64,000 bases of DNA, taken from NCBI RefSeq assembly GCF_002192415.1, contig NZ_CP021780.1, forward strand, positions 310,001 to 374,000, in the 5' to 3' direction. The position numbers and the translations under genes were made by a program. Position 1 is the first letter of the stretch; each line of letters opens with the position of its first letter. Below, piece after piece: positions 29,404-37,507 of this stretch. A model generated the notes under the pieces. It had not been told where the DNA came from. It was given only the letters and a program-made list of their open reading frames with translations, and searched no databases. The DNA comes from Paenibacillus donghaensis. GTDB lineage: Bacteria > Bacillota > Bacilli > Paenibacillales > Paenibacillaceae.

Positions 29404-30174
29404 CTAGTTCATGCTCATACCGCCGGTTACGTTGATGGCCTGGCCGGTCATGTAGGAAGAGAATGGGCTGGCCAGAAAAAGCACTACATTAGCGACATCC
29501 TCCGGCTCGGCTGTCCGGCCAAGCGGCACCTGTGACTGGTCTTCTGCGAGAATATCCTCCGGCAGCATGCCGCGCAGGCTTGCCCCTTCGACACGCTCAC
29601 GCCGCTTCATGTCGGTCTCGACAATCCCCGGGCAGACGGCGTTGACCAGGATCTGCTCCTTAGCCAGCTCCAGCGCCATCACCTTGGTGAAGCCCAGCAC
29701 AGCATGCTTGGAGGCCACGTAGTTGCCCATGCAGCGGTAGCCGTTCTTGCCGGCCTGCGAGGCGATGTTGATGATCCGCCCGCCGCCGCCCTGGCGCAGC
29801 AGCTGCCGCGCTCCGGCCTGGGAAACGAGATAGACGCCTTTGGCGTTGATATCCATCACCTTATCCCAGTCGGCTTCCTTAATGTCCACGGCATAATCCA
29901 TCGTCGAGGTTCCGCTGTTGTTGACCAGGAAGTCGATCCGGCCGAAGGCCTGGACCGCTCCCTCGATCAGAGCCGCCGCATCCGCAGCCGAAGTGACATC
30001 GATGCGGATATGCACCAGCCGCTCATGCACGGTCCGCTGCGGCTCTGTGCAGGCGATATCACCCACGACGACGTTGGCACCCGCCTGCAGGAACAGATCG
30101 GCGATGCCGCGGCCGATTCCGGTCAGTCCGCCGGTAACGACCAGCGTCTTGCCGGTGAAATCAATGGTCAGCAT
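29404..30174 (-). CDS. short-chain dehydrogenase/reductase
   Basis: This 256-residue classical SDR starts at 30174, with AAAGGAG before it on the minus strand. The cofactor motif TGGLTGIG is near residue 15, and Asp39 (VVVGDI) after strand 2 suggests NAD(H) preference. The NNSG motif is near residue 85, and the catalytic Ser and YxxxK lie in IASQAGKNG and YVASK. The C-terminal LASPFSSYMTGQAINVTGG is typical. Family members oxidise sugar alcohols, diols or hydroxyacyl groups, and the substrate cannot be read from sequence. It lies 21 bases after luxS on the same strand and may be cotranscribed. Confidence 0.88.
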   Translation of the reverse strand: MLTIDFTGKTLVVTGGLTGIGRGIADLFLQAGANVVVGDIACTEPQRTVHERLVHIRIDVTSAADAAALIEGAVQAFGRIDFLVNNSGTSTMDYAVDIKEADWDKVMDINAKGVYLVSQAGARQLLRQGGGGRIINIASQAGKNGYRCMGNYVASKHAVLGFTKVMALELAKEQILVNAVCPGIVETDMKRRERVEGASLRGMLPEDILAEDQSQVPLGRTAEPEDVANVVLFLASPFSSYMTGQAINVTGGMSMN

Positions 30175-30195
30175 ACACCGCAGCTCCTTTCGTGA

Positions 30196-30651
30196 TTACG
30201 CCCGGAAAGGGTCGTCGCTGATGCCGGCTTCCAGTACAATGCGGGCATATTCCTGAGCGCTGAACAAGGAGTGATCCTTGTAGTTGCCGCATTCGAGTGC
30301 GGAGACTGCAGGCACATGTACGGTTTCAAGCACTTTCTGAAGAACAGTAGTAAGCGCGGCTGCCACATCGGCAGGATCATGCTCGTCCCAGATAATCAGA
30401 TAGAAGCCTGTACGGCAGCCCATTGGAGAAATATCAATAATACCGGTCAGCTCATCGCGCAGGTAGGTAGCCAGCAGATGCTCCAGAGTGTGGACAGCCG
30501 CAGTCGGCAAGGCATCCTCGTTGGGCTGCAGGAAACGCAGATCATATTTCTGGATGGTGCTTCCTTTTTCGTTCTTTTCGGTACCCGCTATGCGTACATA
30601 AGGTGCTTTAACTTTCGTGTGATCCAATTGGAAACTTTCGACTTTTGCCAT
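30196..30651 (-). CDS. luxS: S-ribosylhomocysteine lyase LuxS
   Basis: LuxS cleaves S-ribosylhomocysteine to homocysteine and DPD, the precursor of autoinducer-2. The start at 30651 has AGGGAG before it and gives 151 residues; an upstream ATG in the same frame lacks support. The metal ligands His54 and His58 (HTLEH) and Cys121 (ALECGNY) and the second catalytic cysteine Cys79 (SPMGCRTGFY) are all present. It is divergent from the methionine cluster that also encodes MtnN, the enzyme producing its substrate from SAH. The SDR gene follows it. Confidence 0.97.
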   Translation of the reverse strand: MAKVESFQLDHTKVKAPYVRIAGTEKNEKGSTIQKYDLRFLQPNEDALPTAAVHTLEHLLATYLRDELTGIIDISPMGCRTGFYLIIWDEHDPADVAAALTTVLQKVLETVHVPAVSALECGNYKDHSLFSAQEYARIVLEAGISDDPFRA

Positions 30652-30783
30652 GTGTATCTCCCTCTCGAGCTTTATTTGAATACAAGTAATTATAGTGCTT
30701 TCTCTATGCATTTGCTTGTATTTCTTGCTTTCGTACCAAACTATCATAAAGCGAAATAGAAGTAAATAGGATAAACAGAGTAA

Positions 30784-30804
30784 TCCGACTAATTTATAGA
30801 GGTA
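30784..30804 (+). promoter_or_regulatory. candidate operator before metQ
   Basis: TCCGACTAATTTATAGAGGTA lies just upstream of the metQ promoter in the luxS/metQ intergenic region. Its CCGACTAATT half resembles CCGACCGATT in the sulfate-operon leader. Confidence 0.3.
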
Positions 30805-30819
30805 TGCATATAAAATCTG

Positions 30820-30848
30820 TTGACTTGTATATTAATGCATTGTAACAT
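30820..30848 (+). promoter_or_regulatory. promoter of the methionine cluster
   Basis: TTGACT (30820-30825), a 17-base spacer and TAACAT (30843-30848) precede metQ. I see no S-box, T-box or SAM-riboswitch blocks in the short leader. Confidence 0.6.
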
Positions 30849-30905
30849 ATGAATCAATTAATTCAGATGAAAATACTAGGAATAATGATTAAGGGGAGAT
30901 TACAC

Positions 30906-31751
30906 ATGAACAAAAAATGGCTTCATTCTACGCTGATTATCGCTGCGGTTGCTTTATTTACAGTAGGTTGCGGGAACAACAAAGAAGCTTCAGGCGCTGG
31001 CGGCAATGCCGGAGCGGACCAGAAAACACTGCATATCAGCTTCAATCCCGGCCCCTACAGCGACCAGTTCAAACAAGGCGTAGCTCCCTATCTGGAGAAA
31101 AAAGGGTATGAAATCACATATAAAGAATTCACGGACGGCATCCAGCCAAATGTGGCCGTAACCAATGGAGATATTGACGCCAACGTCTTCCAGCATTCAC
31201 TCTATCTGCAGTCTATCAATGAAAGGGAGAAGATTGACCTGGTGGGAGTCGTGCAGGTGCCAACCCCGCCGATGGGTCTCTATTCCAAAAAACACACCAG
31301 TCTCGACGAGATCAGCGACGGTGCCCAGGTGAACGTGCCGAATGAGCCAGTTAATATGCTTCGTGCGCTGAATGTGCTGAAGGATGTAGGCTGGATAACG
31401 CTGAAGGAAGACATTGACCCGCTGCAGACCTCGCTGAGCGACATTGTGACCAACCCGCACAATATCAAATTTATCGCGGTTGACCCGGCCCAGGGGCCGC
31501 GTGCACTGGAAGATGTGGATTATGCCGCCATTCAGGGCAACTTCGCAGTGTCGAACAAGATTCCGCTGACTTCCGCGCTCCAATTGGAGAATATGACCGA
31601 TCCCTTCACCAATATTGTAGCGGTGGACAGCAAGAACAAGGATGCGCAATTTGTCAAAGACATCATTGAGGGTTATCACTCTGCCGAGTTCAAGGAGTAC
31701 ATCAAGTCCAATCCAATTTATGAAGGCTACAGGCTGCCGGACTATTTTTAA
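30906..31751 (+). CDS. metQ: methionine-binding lipoprotein MetQ
   Basis: This 281-residue solute-binding lipoprotein of the NlpA family starts at ATG 30906 behind AAGGGGAG. The signal peptide ends in a lipobox (TVGC, Cys near residue 21) and an Asn/Gly-rich linker follows. Family segments include HISFNPGPYSDQFK near the mature start, DGIQPNVAVTNGDIDANVFQH and VNVPNEPVNMLRAL. It would bind L- or D-methionine outside the membrane and deliver it to MetI. It heads a cluster in which an aminotransferase separates it from metN and metI. Confidence 0.9.
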   Translation: MNKKWLHSTLIIAAVALFTVGCGNNKEASGAGGNAGADQKTLHISFNPGPYSDQFKQGVAPYLEKKGYEITYKEFTDGIQPNVAVTNGDIDANVFQHSLYLQSINEREKIDLVGVVQVPTPPMGLYSKKHTSLDEISDGAQVNVPNEPVNMLRALNVLKDVGWITLKEDIDPLQTSLSDIVTNPHNIKFIAVDPAQGPRALEDVDYAAIQGNFAVSNKIPLTSALQLENMTDPFTNIVAVDSKNKDAQFVKDIIEGYHSAEFKEYIKSNPIYEGYRLPDYF

Positions 31752-31756
31752 ATATA

Positions 31757-31806
31757 AGAGTGTATAGGTTTCACGCCATCCATTATCCTTCGATTTCAAT
31801 AAAGAG
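31757..31806. repeat. partial copy of the dispersed CACGCCAT element
   Basis: TATAGGTTTCACGCCAT and ATTATCCTTCGATTTC match 23431-23466 closely. Here the element lies between metQ and the aminotransferase and contains no hairpin part. Confidence 0.55.
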
Positions 31807-31817
31807 GTGCAACAGTC

Positions 31818-33023
31818 ATGGATTTCAAACCCTCCACTGCAGTCAGCGAGCTGCCCGGAAACTATTTCAACGCGATGAAAGAGAAGATTGCCCTGTACCG
31901 CAGCAGAGGAACGGATATTATCGATCTGGCCAGCGGCAACCCGGACCAACCGACACCGGAACCCATTATCGCAGCCCTTAAGGAAGCTATAGACCAACCG
32001 GAGAACCAGGGATACCCGCCATTTTACGGTAAAAAAAGTACACTCGAAGCGGTAGCCGCCTTCTATAAACGCGAATACGGCGTGGAGCTGGACCCCGAGA
32101 CAGAGGTAGCCATCTTTAACGGCTCAGGCATCGGGCTGGTGGGCATCCCCCAGAGCCTGCTGAATCCCGGAGATGTGCTGCTGACGACTGACCCTTCATA
32201 TCCCGCCTACAAGGTGGCAGCTTCCCTAGCCCAAGCATCGGTTTATACGATGTCGCTGCATGAGGAGCTGGATTTCCTGCCTGATTACGAGCAGGTGCCG
32301 GCTGAGATTGCAGCACGCGTCAGGCTGCTGGTGCTCAACTACCCCAATAATCCAACAGGAACCCTGGCGGACAGCGGCTTCTGGGAGCGGACGCTTGCTT
32401 TTGCGGCCAAACATGGCATCCCTGTGCTGAATGATTTTGCCTATGGCGCGTTTGGGTTCGACGGGCATCAGCCGGTAAGTCTGCTGCAGACGCCGGGTGC
32501 CAAGGAATATGGTGTAGAAACCTATACCTTGTCCAAAACCTACAATATGGCCGGCTGGCGGTTTGGCTTCGCGGTGGGCAATGCCTCAATCATTGCGGCG
32601 CTGAAGCATTATCATACCCAGGCATACAGCACGATCTTCGGAGCGGTTCAGGATGCGGCGGCAGCCGCCCTGCTCGGTCCGCAGGATGCGGTCAAGCGCC
32701 TGGGGGCACTGTATGAACGCCGCCGCAACGTGCTGGTTGACGGCCTGCACCAGCTGGGCTGGAGGGTCACTGCACCGCAGGGGTCTTTTTTCGCCTGGTT
32801 CAGAGTGCCGGAAGGGTATACAGCGGAATCGTTCGCCAGCCGTCTGCTGGAGGAAGCGCATGTGGCGGTAGCCCAAGGCGAAGGCTTCGGCAGCGAGGGA
32901 CGTTATTACGTCAGAGTAAGCTTGGTGAACAGTGAGGAGAGGCTGAAGGAGGCGCTGGAACGGATTGCCGCAACAGACATCCTCAGCATCGCCACTCACC
33001 CAGCAGGGGGAGGAACGGCATGA
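31818..33023 (+). CDS. class I/II PLP aminotransferase, possibly methionine/KMTB-active
   Basis: This 401-residue fold-type I aminotransferase starts at ATG 31818 behind AAAGAGGTG. Typical motifs are ASGNPDQPTP, YPPFYGKKSTLEA, NYPNNPTGT and the PLP lysine Lys240 in TLSKTYNMAGWR. It lies inside a methionine transport cluster (metQ before, metN after with a 4-base overlap). That context suggests transamination of methionine or of 4-methylthio-2-oxobutanoate, the last step of methionine salvage. LL-diaminopimelate-type aminotransferases look similar, so the substrate is inferred from neighbours. Confidence 0.82.
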   Translation: MDFKPSTAVSELPGNYFNAMKEKIALYRSRGTDIIDLASGNPDQPTPEPIIAALKEAIDQPENQGYPPFYGKKSTLEAVAAFYKREYGVELDPETEVAIFNGSGIGLVGIPQSLLNPGDVLLTTDPSYPAYKVAASLAQASVYTMSLHEELDFLPDYEQVPAEIAARVRLLVLNYPNNPTGTLADSGFWERTLAFAAKHGIPVLNDFAYGAFGFDGHQPVSLLQTPGAKEYGVETYTLSKTYNMAGWRFGFAVGNASIIAALKHYHTQAYSTIFGAVQDAAAAALLGPQDAVKRLGALYERRRNVLVDGLHQLGWRVTAPQGSFFAWFRVPEGYTAESFASRLLEEAHVAVAQGEGFGSEGRYYVRVSLVNSEERLKEALERIAATDILSIATHPAGGGTA

Positions 33024-34039
33024 TTGAGCTCAGAGGCATATCCAAAACCTTCGAACGCAAGGGACAATCCATAGAAGCGCTGCGCAATGTCAGCCTCCAG
33101 GTGGAAAAAGGTGATATATACGGCGTCATTGGATACAGCGGAGCAGGCAAGAGTACCTTGATCCGGCTGGTGAATTATCTGGAGAAGCCGTCTGTTGGCC
33201 AGGTATTTGTGGAGGGCGAGCCGCTTGATAAATACAGTCCGGCAGAGCTGCGCAATGTGAAAAAGAAGATCGGGATGATTTTTCAGCATTTCAATCTGCT
33301 GGAGTCCAAGACCGTATTCGATAATATTGCCATCCCGCTGGTACTGCTGAAGCGCAGTAAACAGGAGATTGCGAAGCGGGTAACAGAGCTGCTGGCCTTT
33401 ACCGGATTAAGCGACAAAGCCAAAAGTTACCCCAAGGAGCTGTCCGGTGGGCAGAAGCAGCGGGTCGGCATTGCCCGGGCACTCGCTTCCAACCCTTCGA
33501 TTCTGCTCTGTGATGAGGCGACCTCGGCGCTAGACCCGCAGACTACCAAGTCCATTCTGGAGCTGCTGAAGCGGATCAACGAGGAATACAACATCACAAT
33601 TATGATTATCACGCATGAAATGGCCGTTATTCAGCAGATCTGCAACAAGGTAGCCGTGATGGAGAAGGGCGAAATTATCGAGAAAGGTGATGTGCTGGAG
33701 GTATTCGGCAATCCGAGCCATCCAACGACGAAGAATTTCGTGCAGACGGTTATTCATAACAGCGTTCCGCAGAGTGTGCTGCAGACGCTGAAGGCGGAGA
33801 GTGGAAGAAGGCTGTTCAAGCTTAAATTCGTAGGCAGTACAGCCTCCGAGCCGATTATCAATAATCTGATCCGCAATTATGAGATCAATGTGAACATGCT
33901 GTTTGCCAATATGACGGAAATACAGAACACGACGCTGGGCACAATGATTCTTCAATTGAGCGGGGATCACGGTGTGATTGATCAGGCAGCGGCATATTTG
34001 CTCGCCCAGGGTGTACAGATTCAGGAGGTGGAAGCATGA
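33020..34039 (+). CDS. metN: methionine ABC transporter ATP-binding protein MetN
   Basis: This 339-residue ATPase overlaps the aminotransferase stop by four bases. Walker A is GYSGAGKST (near residue 38), the signature is LSGGQKQRVGIARAL, Walker B is ILLCDEATSALDP and the switch His is in ITHEMAVI. The C-terminal 80 residues form the NIL domain that senses methionine and inhibits transport in MetNI systems. It overlaps metI by four bases. Confidence 0.95.
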   Translation: MIELRGISKTFERKGQSIEALRNVSLQVEKGDIYGVIGYSGAGKSTLIRLVNYLEKPSVGQVFVEGEPLDKYSPAELRNVKKKIGMIFQHFNLLESKTVFDNIAIPLVLLKRSKQEIAKRVTELLAFTGLSDKAKSYPKELSGGQKQRVGIARALASNPSILLCDEATSALDPQTTKSILELLKRINEEYNITIMIITHEMAVIQQICNKVAVMEKGEIIEKGDVLEVFGNPSHPTTKNFVQTVIHNSVPQSVLQTLKAESGRRLFKLKFVGSTASEPIINNLIRNYEINVNMLFANMTEIQNTTLGTMILQLSGDHGVIDQAAAYLLAQGVQIQEVEA

Positions 34040-34695
34040 TCGATACAACGATTACTTCCGAGCAGCTGTTCCAGGCATTGAATGAGACCGTCGTAATGGT
34101 GGGGATGTCGCTGTTCTTTGGGGCGCTGCTGGGGATACCGATTGGAATTATCCTGGTTATTACCCGTCCGGGAGGGGTTCTGGAGAACCGCTATGTCTAT
34201 GCCGTGCTGAATCCGGTAATCAACATTGTCCGGTCTTTGCCATTTATTATTCTGCTGGTAGCCATTATTCCCTTTACCCGGGCCATCGTGCATACCTCCA
34301 TCGGCACCAGTGCGGCCATTGTGCCGCTCGTTGTCTATATCGCACCTTATATCGGACGTCTGGTGGAGAACTCGCTGCTGGAGGTCAACCCCGGCATACT
34401 GGAAGCGGCAGAAGCGATGGGGGCCACCACCTTTCAGGTCATCTGGCATTTTATGCTGCCTGAGGCCTTTGGCTCACTGATCCTGACGATGACGACGGCG
34501 ATGATTGGTCTGGTGGGCGCGACGGCGATGGCCGGCTCGGTGGGAGGCGGCGGAATCGGCGACCTGGCGATCAATTATGGTTATCAGCGGTTTGATACGT
34601 TTGTAATGATCGTGACCGTGGTGATCCTGATTATTTTTGTGCAGGGCATTCAGTCCATCGGCAACCGGCTGGCGCGCAAGGCACGCCGTGACTAG
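34036..34695 (+). CDS. metI: methionine ABC transporter permease MetI
   Basis: This 219-residue permease has five predicted membrane helices, the usual MetI topology. The coupling segment GILEAAEAMGATTFQVIWHFMLPEA appears here as an EAA loop (AEAMGATTFQV then HFMLPEA). RSLPFIILLVAIIPFTR is also typical. With MetN and MetQ it forms the methionine importer. It is followed after 65 bases by the GldA-like gene. Confidence 0.94.
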   Translation: MIDTTITSEQLFQALNETVVMVGMSLFFGALLGIPIGIILVITRPGGVLENRYVYAVLNPVINIVRSLPFIILLVAIIPFTRAIVHTSIGTSAAIVPLVVYIAPYIGRLVENSLLEVNPGILEAAEAMGATTFQVIWHFMLPEAFGSLILTMTTAMIGLVGATAMAGSVGGGGIGDLAINYGYQRFDTFVMIVTVVILIIFVQGIQSIGNRLARKARRD

Positions 34696-34760
34696 TCCGG
34701 GGGCAGCCGGCACCGGAGAATGATAGCTGATCCACCAGTTTAAGCGGGGAGGAAAAGAAG

Positions 34761-35888
34761 ATGACGCCATCCATAATCGTCCGTGCGGCACCGCAGGAAT
34801 ATATCTGCCGTACCGGCTGCTGGGAGGAGCTGGAGCAGCATTTGCGCAGAAGAGGGCTGCGGCGTGTGCTGATTGTGCACGGCAGCCGTTCCTGGAGCGC
34901 CGCAGCCCCGTGGCTGCCGGTATTGCGCGAGACCGAGGTGTTCTACCACGCCTACAGCGGGGAGTGTACCTATGAGGAGCGCGACCGGATAGCCGGATTG
35001 CTGACTCAGCATGGGCTTCAGGCTGTTATAGGCATAGGCGGCGGCAAAATCACTGATCTGACCAAAGCTGCCGGTGCGCTGCTGAAGCTGCCGGCCATCC
35101 TGCTGCCTACGCTGGCCGCCACCTGCGCAGCCTGGTCCTCGCTGAGCGTGATGTATGATGAAGCGGGCAGATTCCGCAGCATGGATGTGTTTCCTTACAG
35201 CAATGCGCTCGTATTGGTGGACCCGCGTGTGATCGCCCAATCTCCGCCCGACCTGCTGGTTGCGGGAATCGGGGATACTCTGGCCAAGTGGTATGAGGCT
35301 GACGTGATCATCCGGCAGCTGGCTTCGCTGCCGGTAGAGCTGGAGCTGGCCTGGTACGCAGCCCGCAAATGCCGGGACACGCTGCTGGAATGCAGCGAAG
35401 CCGCGCTGTCCGCGCTGCAGGCAGGGGAGATGAACGATGCACTGCTGCGGATAATTGAGACGAACATTATGGTGGCCGGGCTGGTGGGCGGCTTCGGTGA
35501 GGATTACGGACGCACCGCAGGGGCGCATTCGATTCACGATGCCTTGACTGCGATTCCAGAAGCCCATCAACAGTTGCACGGTCATAAAGTAGCCTATGGT
35601 GTCTTGGTACAGCTAGCACTGGAAGGCCAGTGGGCCGAGATTACCTCACTGCTGCCGTTCTACCGTAAGCTGGGGCTGCCCGCCGGACTGAAGGATATGG
35701 GGCTTGGCTTCCTGGGCGGTGATGATCTGCTGAGGCTTGCGGAGCGTGCGATTGTGAAGGAAGCCTCCATTCATAGAATGCCTGGAGAGATCAGCGCGGT
35801 GAAGGTAGCAGCGGCGATTGAGCAGCTGGAGAAACATCTGGCAGATTACATACATTACTCTATCACACAGGAAGCAGGGATATCATGA
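34761..35888 (+). CDS. iron-containing alcohol dehydrogenase, glycerol dehydrogenase/HcxA-like
   Basis: This 375-residue protein of the Fe-ADH superfamily (GldA branch) starts at ATG 34761 behind GGGGAGG. The nucleotide motif GIGGGKITDLTKA is near residue 93. Metal ligands are an Asp in GIGDTLAKWYEAD and two His in AGAHSIHDAL and QLHGHKVAYG. E. coli YbdH (HcxA), a hydroxycarboxylate dehydrogenase of this branch that reduces 2-oxo acids, lies near a methionine aminotransferase gene. The cluster here has the same two partners, so activity on methionine-derived 2-oxo acids is plausible but unproven. It overlaps mtnN by four bases. Confidence 0.75.
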   Translation: MTPSIIVRAAPQEYICRTGCWEELEQHLRRRGLRRVLIVHGSRSWSAAAPWLPVLRETEVFYHAYSGECTYEERDRIAGLLTQHGLQAVIGIGGGKITDLTKAAGALLKLPAILLPTLAATCAAWSSLSVMYDEAGRFRSMDVFPYSNALVLVDPRVIAQSPPDLLVAGIGDTLAKWYEADVIIRQLASLPVELELAWYAARKCRDTLLECSEAALSALQAGEMNDALLRIIETNIMVAGLVGGFGEDYGRTAGAHSIHDALTAIPEAHQQLHGHKVAYGVLVQLALEGQWAEITSLLPFYRKLGLPAGLKDMGLGFLGGDDLLRLAERAIVKEASIHRMPGEISAVKVAAAIEQLEKHLADYIHYSITQEAGIS

Positions 35889-36586
35889 GCATTGCCATTA
35901 TCGGAGCTATGGAAGAAGAGGTGGCGCCGATCCGCTCCCAGCTGGCGGATGTCCGCGTGCTGCAGGTGGCTGGCGCAACTTATTGGTCAGGCCGCTGGGA
36001 CGGCAGAGAGGTGGTGCTGGTCCGCTCCGGGATCGGCAAGGTGAATGCGGCTATGACAACGGCGGTGCTGCTGGAACGATTCCGGGTGGAGCTGATTATC
36101 AACACCGGCGCTGCCGGCGGACTGGACCCGGAGCTTGCGGTTGGCGATGTAGTGATGGCTACAGAACAGGTCTACAGTGATGTGGATGCTACCGTCTTCA
36201 ATTATGCCTATGGCCAGGTTCCGCAGATGCCGCAGCGTTATCCGGTGCATCCGGATGGGCTTGCCCTGGCACAGAAGCTGATCGATCTTAAGGCGCGTCA
36301 GGAGAAGATAGTTACTGGGCTGATCACGACGGAGGATTCCTTCATCGGGAGAACAGAGCTGGCTGAGGCGATCCGCAAGAATTTCCCGGACAGCAAGGCC
36401 ACCGATATGGAAGGGGCAGCCATTGCCCAGACGGCCTATCAGTTCGGCATTCCTTATGCTGCCTTCCGCTCGATCTCGGATGTGTGCGGCAGCGAAGCAG
36501 CCGGATTATTTAACTCTAATCTCGAACTGGCTGCGGCCAACTCCGCAGCAGCCGTGCGGGATTTCCTGTCCCTTTATACGATTTAG
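35885..36586 (+). CDS. mtnN: 5'-methylthioadenosine/S-adenosylhomocysteine nucleosidase
   Basis: MtnN removes adenine from MTA and SAH, giving methylthioribose and S-ribosylhomocysteine. The protein has 233 residues, the usual length. The N-terminal IGAMEEEV supplies the catalytic acid near residue 11. DMEGAAIAQ contains the ribose-binding Glu176, and SISD holds the catalytic Asp199. It overlaps the GldA-like gene and ends the methionine cluster. S-ribosylhomocysteine is the substrate of LuxS, encoded divergently at 30.2 kb. Confidence 0.95.
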   Translation: MSIAIIGAMEEEVAPIRSQLADVRVLQVAGATYWSGRWDGREVVLVRSGIGKVNAAMTTAVLLERFRVELIINTGAAGGLDPELAVGDVVMATEQVYSDVDATVFNYAYGQVPQMPQRYPVHPDGLALAQKLIDLKARQEKIVTGLITTEDSFIGRTELAEAIRKNFPDSKATDMEGAAIAQTAYQFGIPYAAFRSISDVCGSEAAGLFNSNLELAAANSAAAVRDFLSLYTI

Positions 36587-36624
36587 GCCTTGAAGAGGGC
36601 CTATGAACCAAGCGGGTTTCTTAA

Positions 36625-36681
36625 GAACCACCTCCGGTGAATGGCGCAGGCCATCTCATATAACCGGAAGTGGTTTTTTTG
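36625..36681 (+). terminator. terminator of the methionine cluster
   Basis: AACCACCTCCGGT pairs with ACCGGAAGTGGTT (one mismatch), followed by T7. A smaller inner stem, ATGGC / GCCAT, lies in the loop. Confidence 0.8.
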
Positions 36682-36917
36682 GCGTGCGGCAATGAGATTT
36701 ACGGTTTGCAAGCGAGCTGACGTAAGTTATAATGCTGAGGTATATTATGGAAAAATGTAAAGCGAAGGCAAAGAACCATACATAATGAGGCTTCATCTAA
36801 AATTCAGCGGTTGACTATAAGTGTGATCAGAGCTGAGAACCCTCCGAACCCGTTAGCGGGAATCATTCACAAGGAGTCGGAGGATTTTAGTTTTGAGCCA
36901 TAATGGAGGGAATTACT
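36682..36917. other. noncoding leader region before the GNAT gene
   Basis: No gene is visible. Bases 36788-36833 repeat 19171-19217. A CCTCCGA / TCGGAGG dyad (arms near 36841 and 36882) with an inner CCCG / CGGG stem lies just before the GNAT ribosome site and might affect expression. Confidence 0.4.
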
Positions 36918-37490
36918 ATGTCCAATCCGATTTTGCTTGATTTCCCCGAGAGCTTTGAAACCGAGAGATTGCTGATCCGTGCCCCGCAGGCTGGGGACGG
37001 GGCTGAATTAAACGAAGCTATCCGTGAGAGCCGGAGCGAGCTGCTGCCGTATATGCCTTTTGCCAAGAACCTGCCTACCGTGGAGGAATCCGAAATATTC
37101 TCGCGGGAAGGGCGGATCTCTTATCTGAAACGCAGCAGTCTGTTCCTGCGGATCTATGACAAGCATACAGGAGCTTTCATCGGCTGCAGCGGTCTGCATC
37201 AGATTGACTGGGAGGCCGGAAAGTTTGAGATCGGCTACTGGGTGCGCACCTCCTGCTCAGGCAAGGGTTACATCACAGAAGCGGTGAATGGGATTGTTGA
37301 TTTTGCGATCCGCGAGCTTGCCGCTAACCGACTGGAAATCCGCTGCAATGCCGCCAATGTCCGGAGTGCTGCCGTGGCTGAACGCACGGGCTTCAAGCTG
37401 GACGGGATTCTGCGTAAGGACCGGCTGGAGAATGACGGCCAGCTGCATGATACGAAGATCTATGCCAAGGTACGTGGTGACGAATTCTAG
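36918..37490 (+). CDS. GNAT-family N-acetyltransferase (RimJ/RimL-like)
   Basis: This 190-residue protein starts at ATG 36918 with GGAGGG seven bases before it; the ATG at 36903 has no ribosome site. It begins with ETERLLIRAPQAGD, typical of RimJ/RimL acetyltransferases. FEIGYWVRTSCSGKGYITEAV carries the acetyl-CoA loop (shown as RTSCSGKGY), and RCNAANVRSAAVAERTGFKLDG is the last family block, here split by its two helices. Targets may be ribosomal protein N-termini or small amines. It lies 17 bases before an ABC exporter gene, so both may be expressed together. Confidence 0.82.
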   Translation: MSNPILLDFPESFETERLLIRAPQAGDGAELNEAIRESRSELLPYMPFAKNLPTVEESEIFSREGRISYLKRSSLFLRIYDKHTGAFIGCSGLHQIDWEAGKFEIGYWVRTSCSGKGYITEAVNGIVDFAIRELAANRLEIRCNAANVRSAAVAERTGFKLDGILRKDRLENDGQLHDTKIYAKVRGDEF

Positions 37491-37507
37491 CAGGAGGGGT
37501 TCATGAA

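Noticed and set aside
30652..30905. SAM (S-box) riboswitch or T-box before metQ
   Set aside because: The leader after the predicted promoter is only about 55 bases and lacks the conserved blocks.
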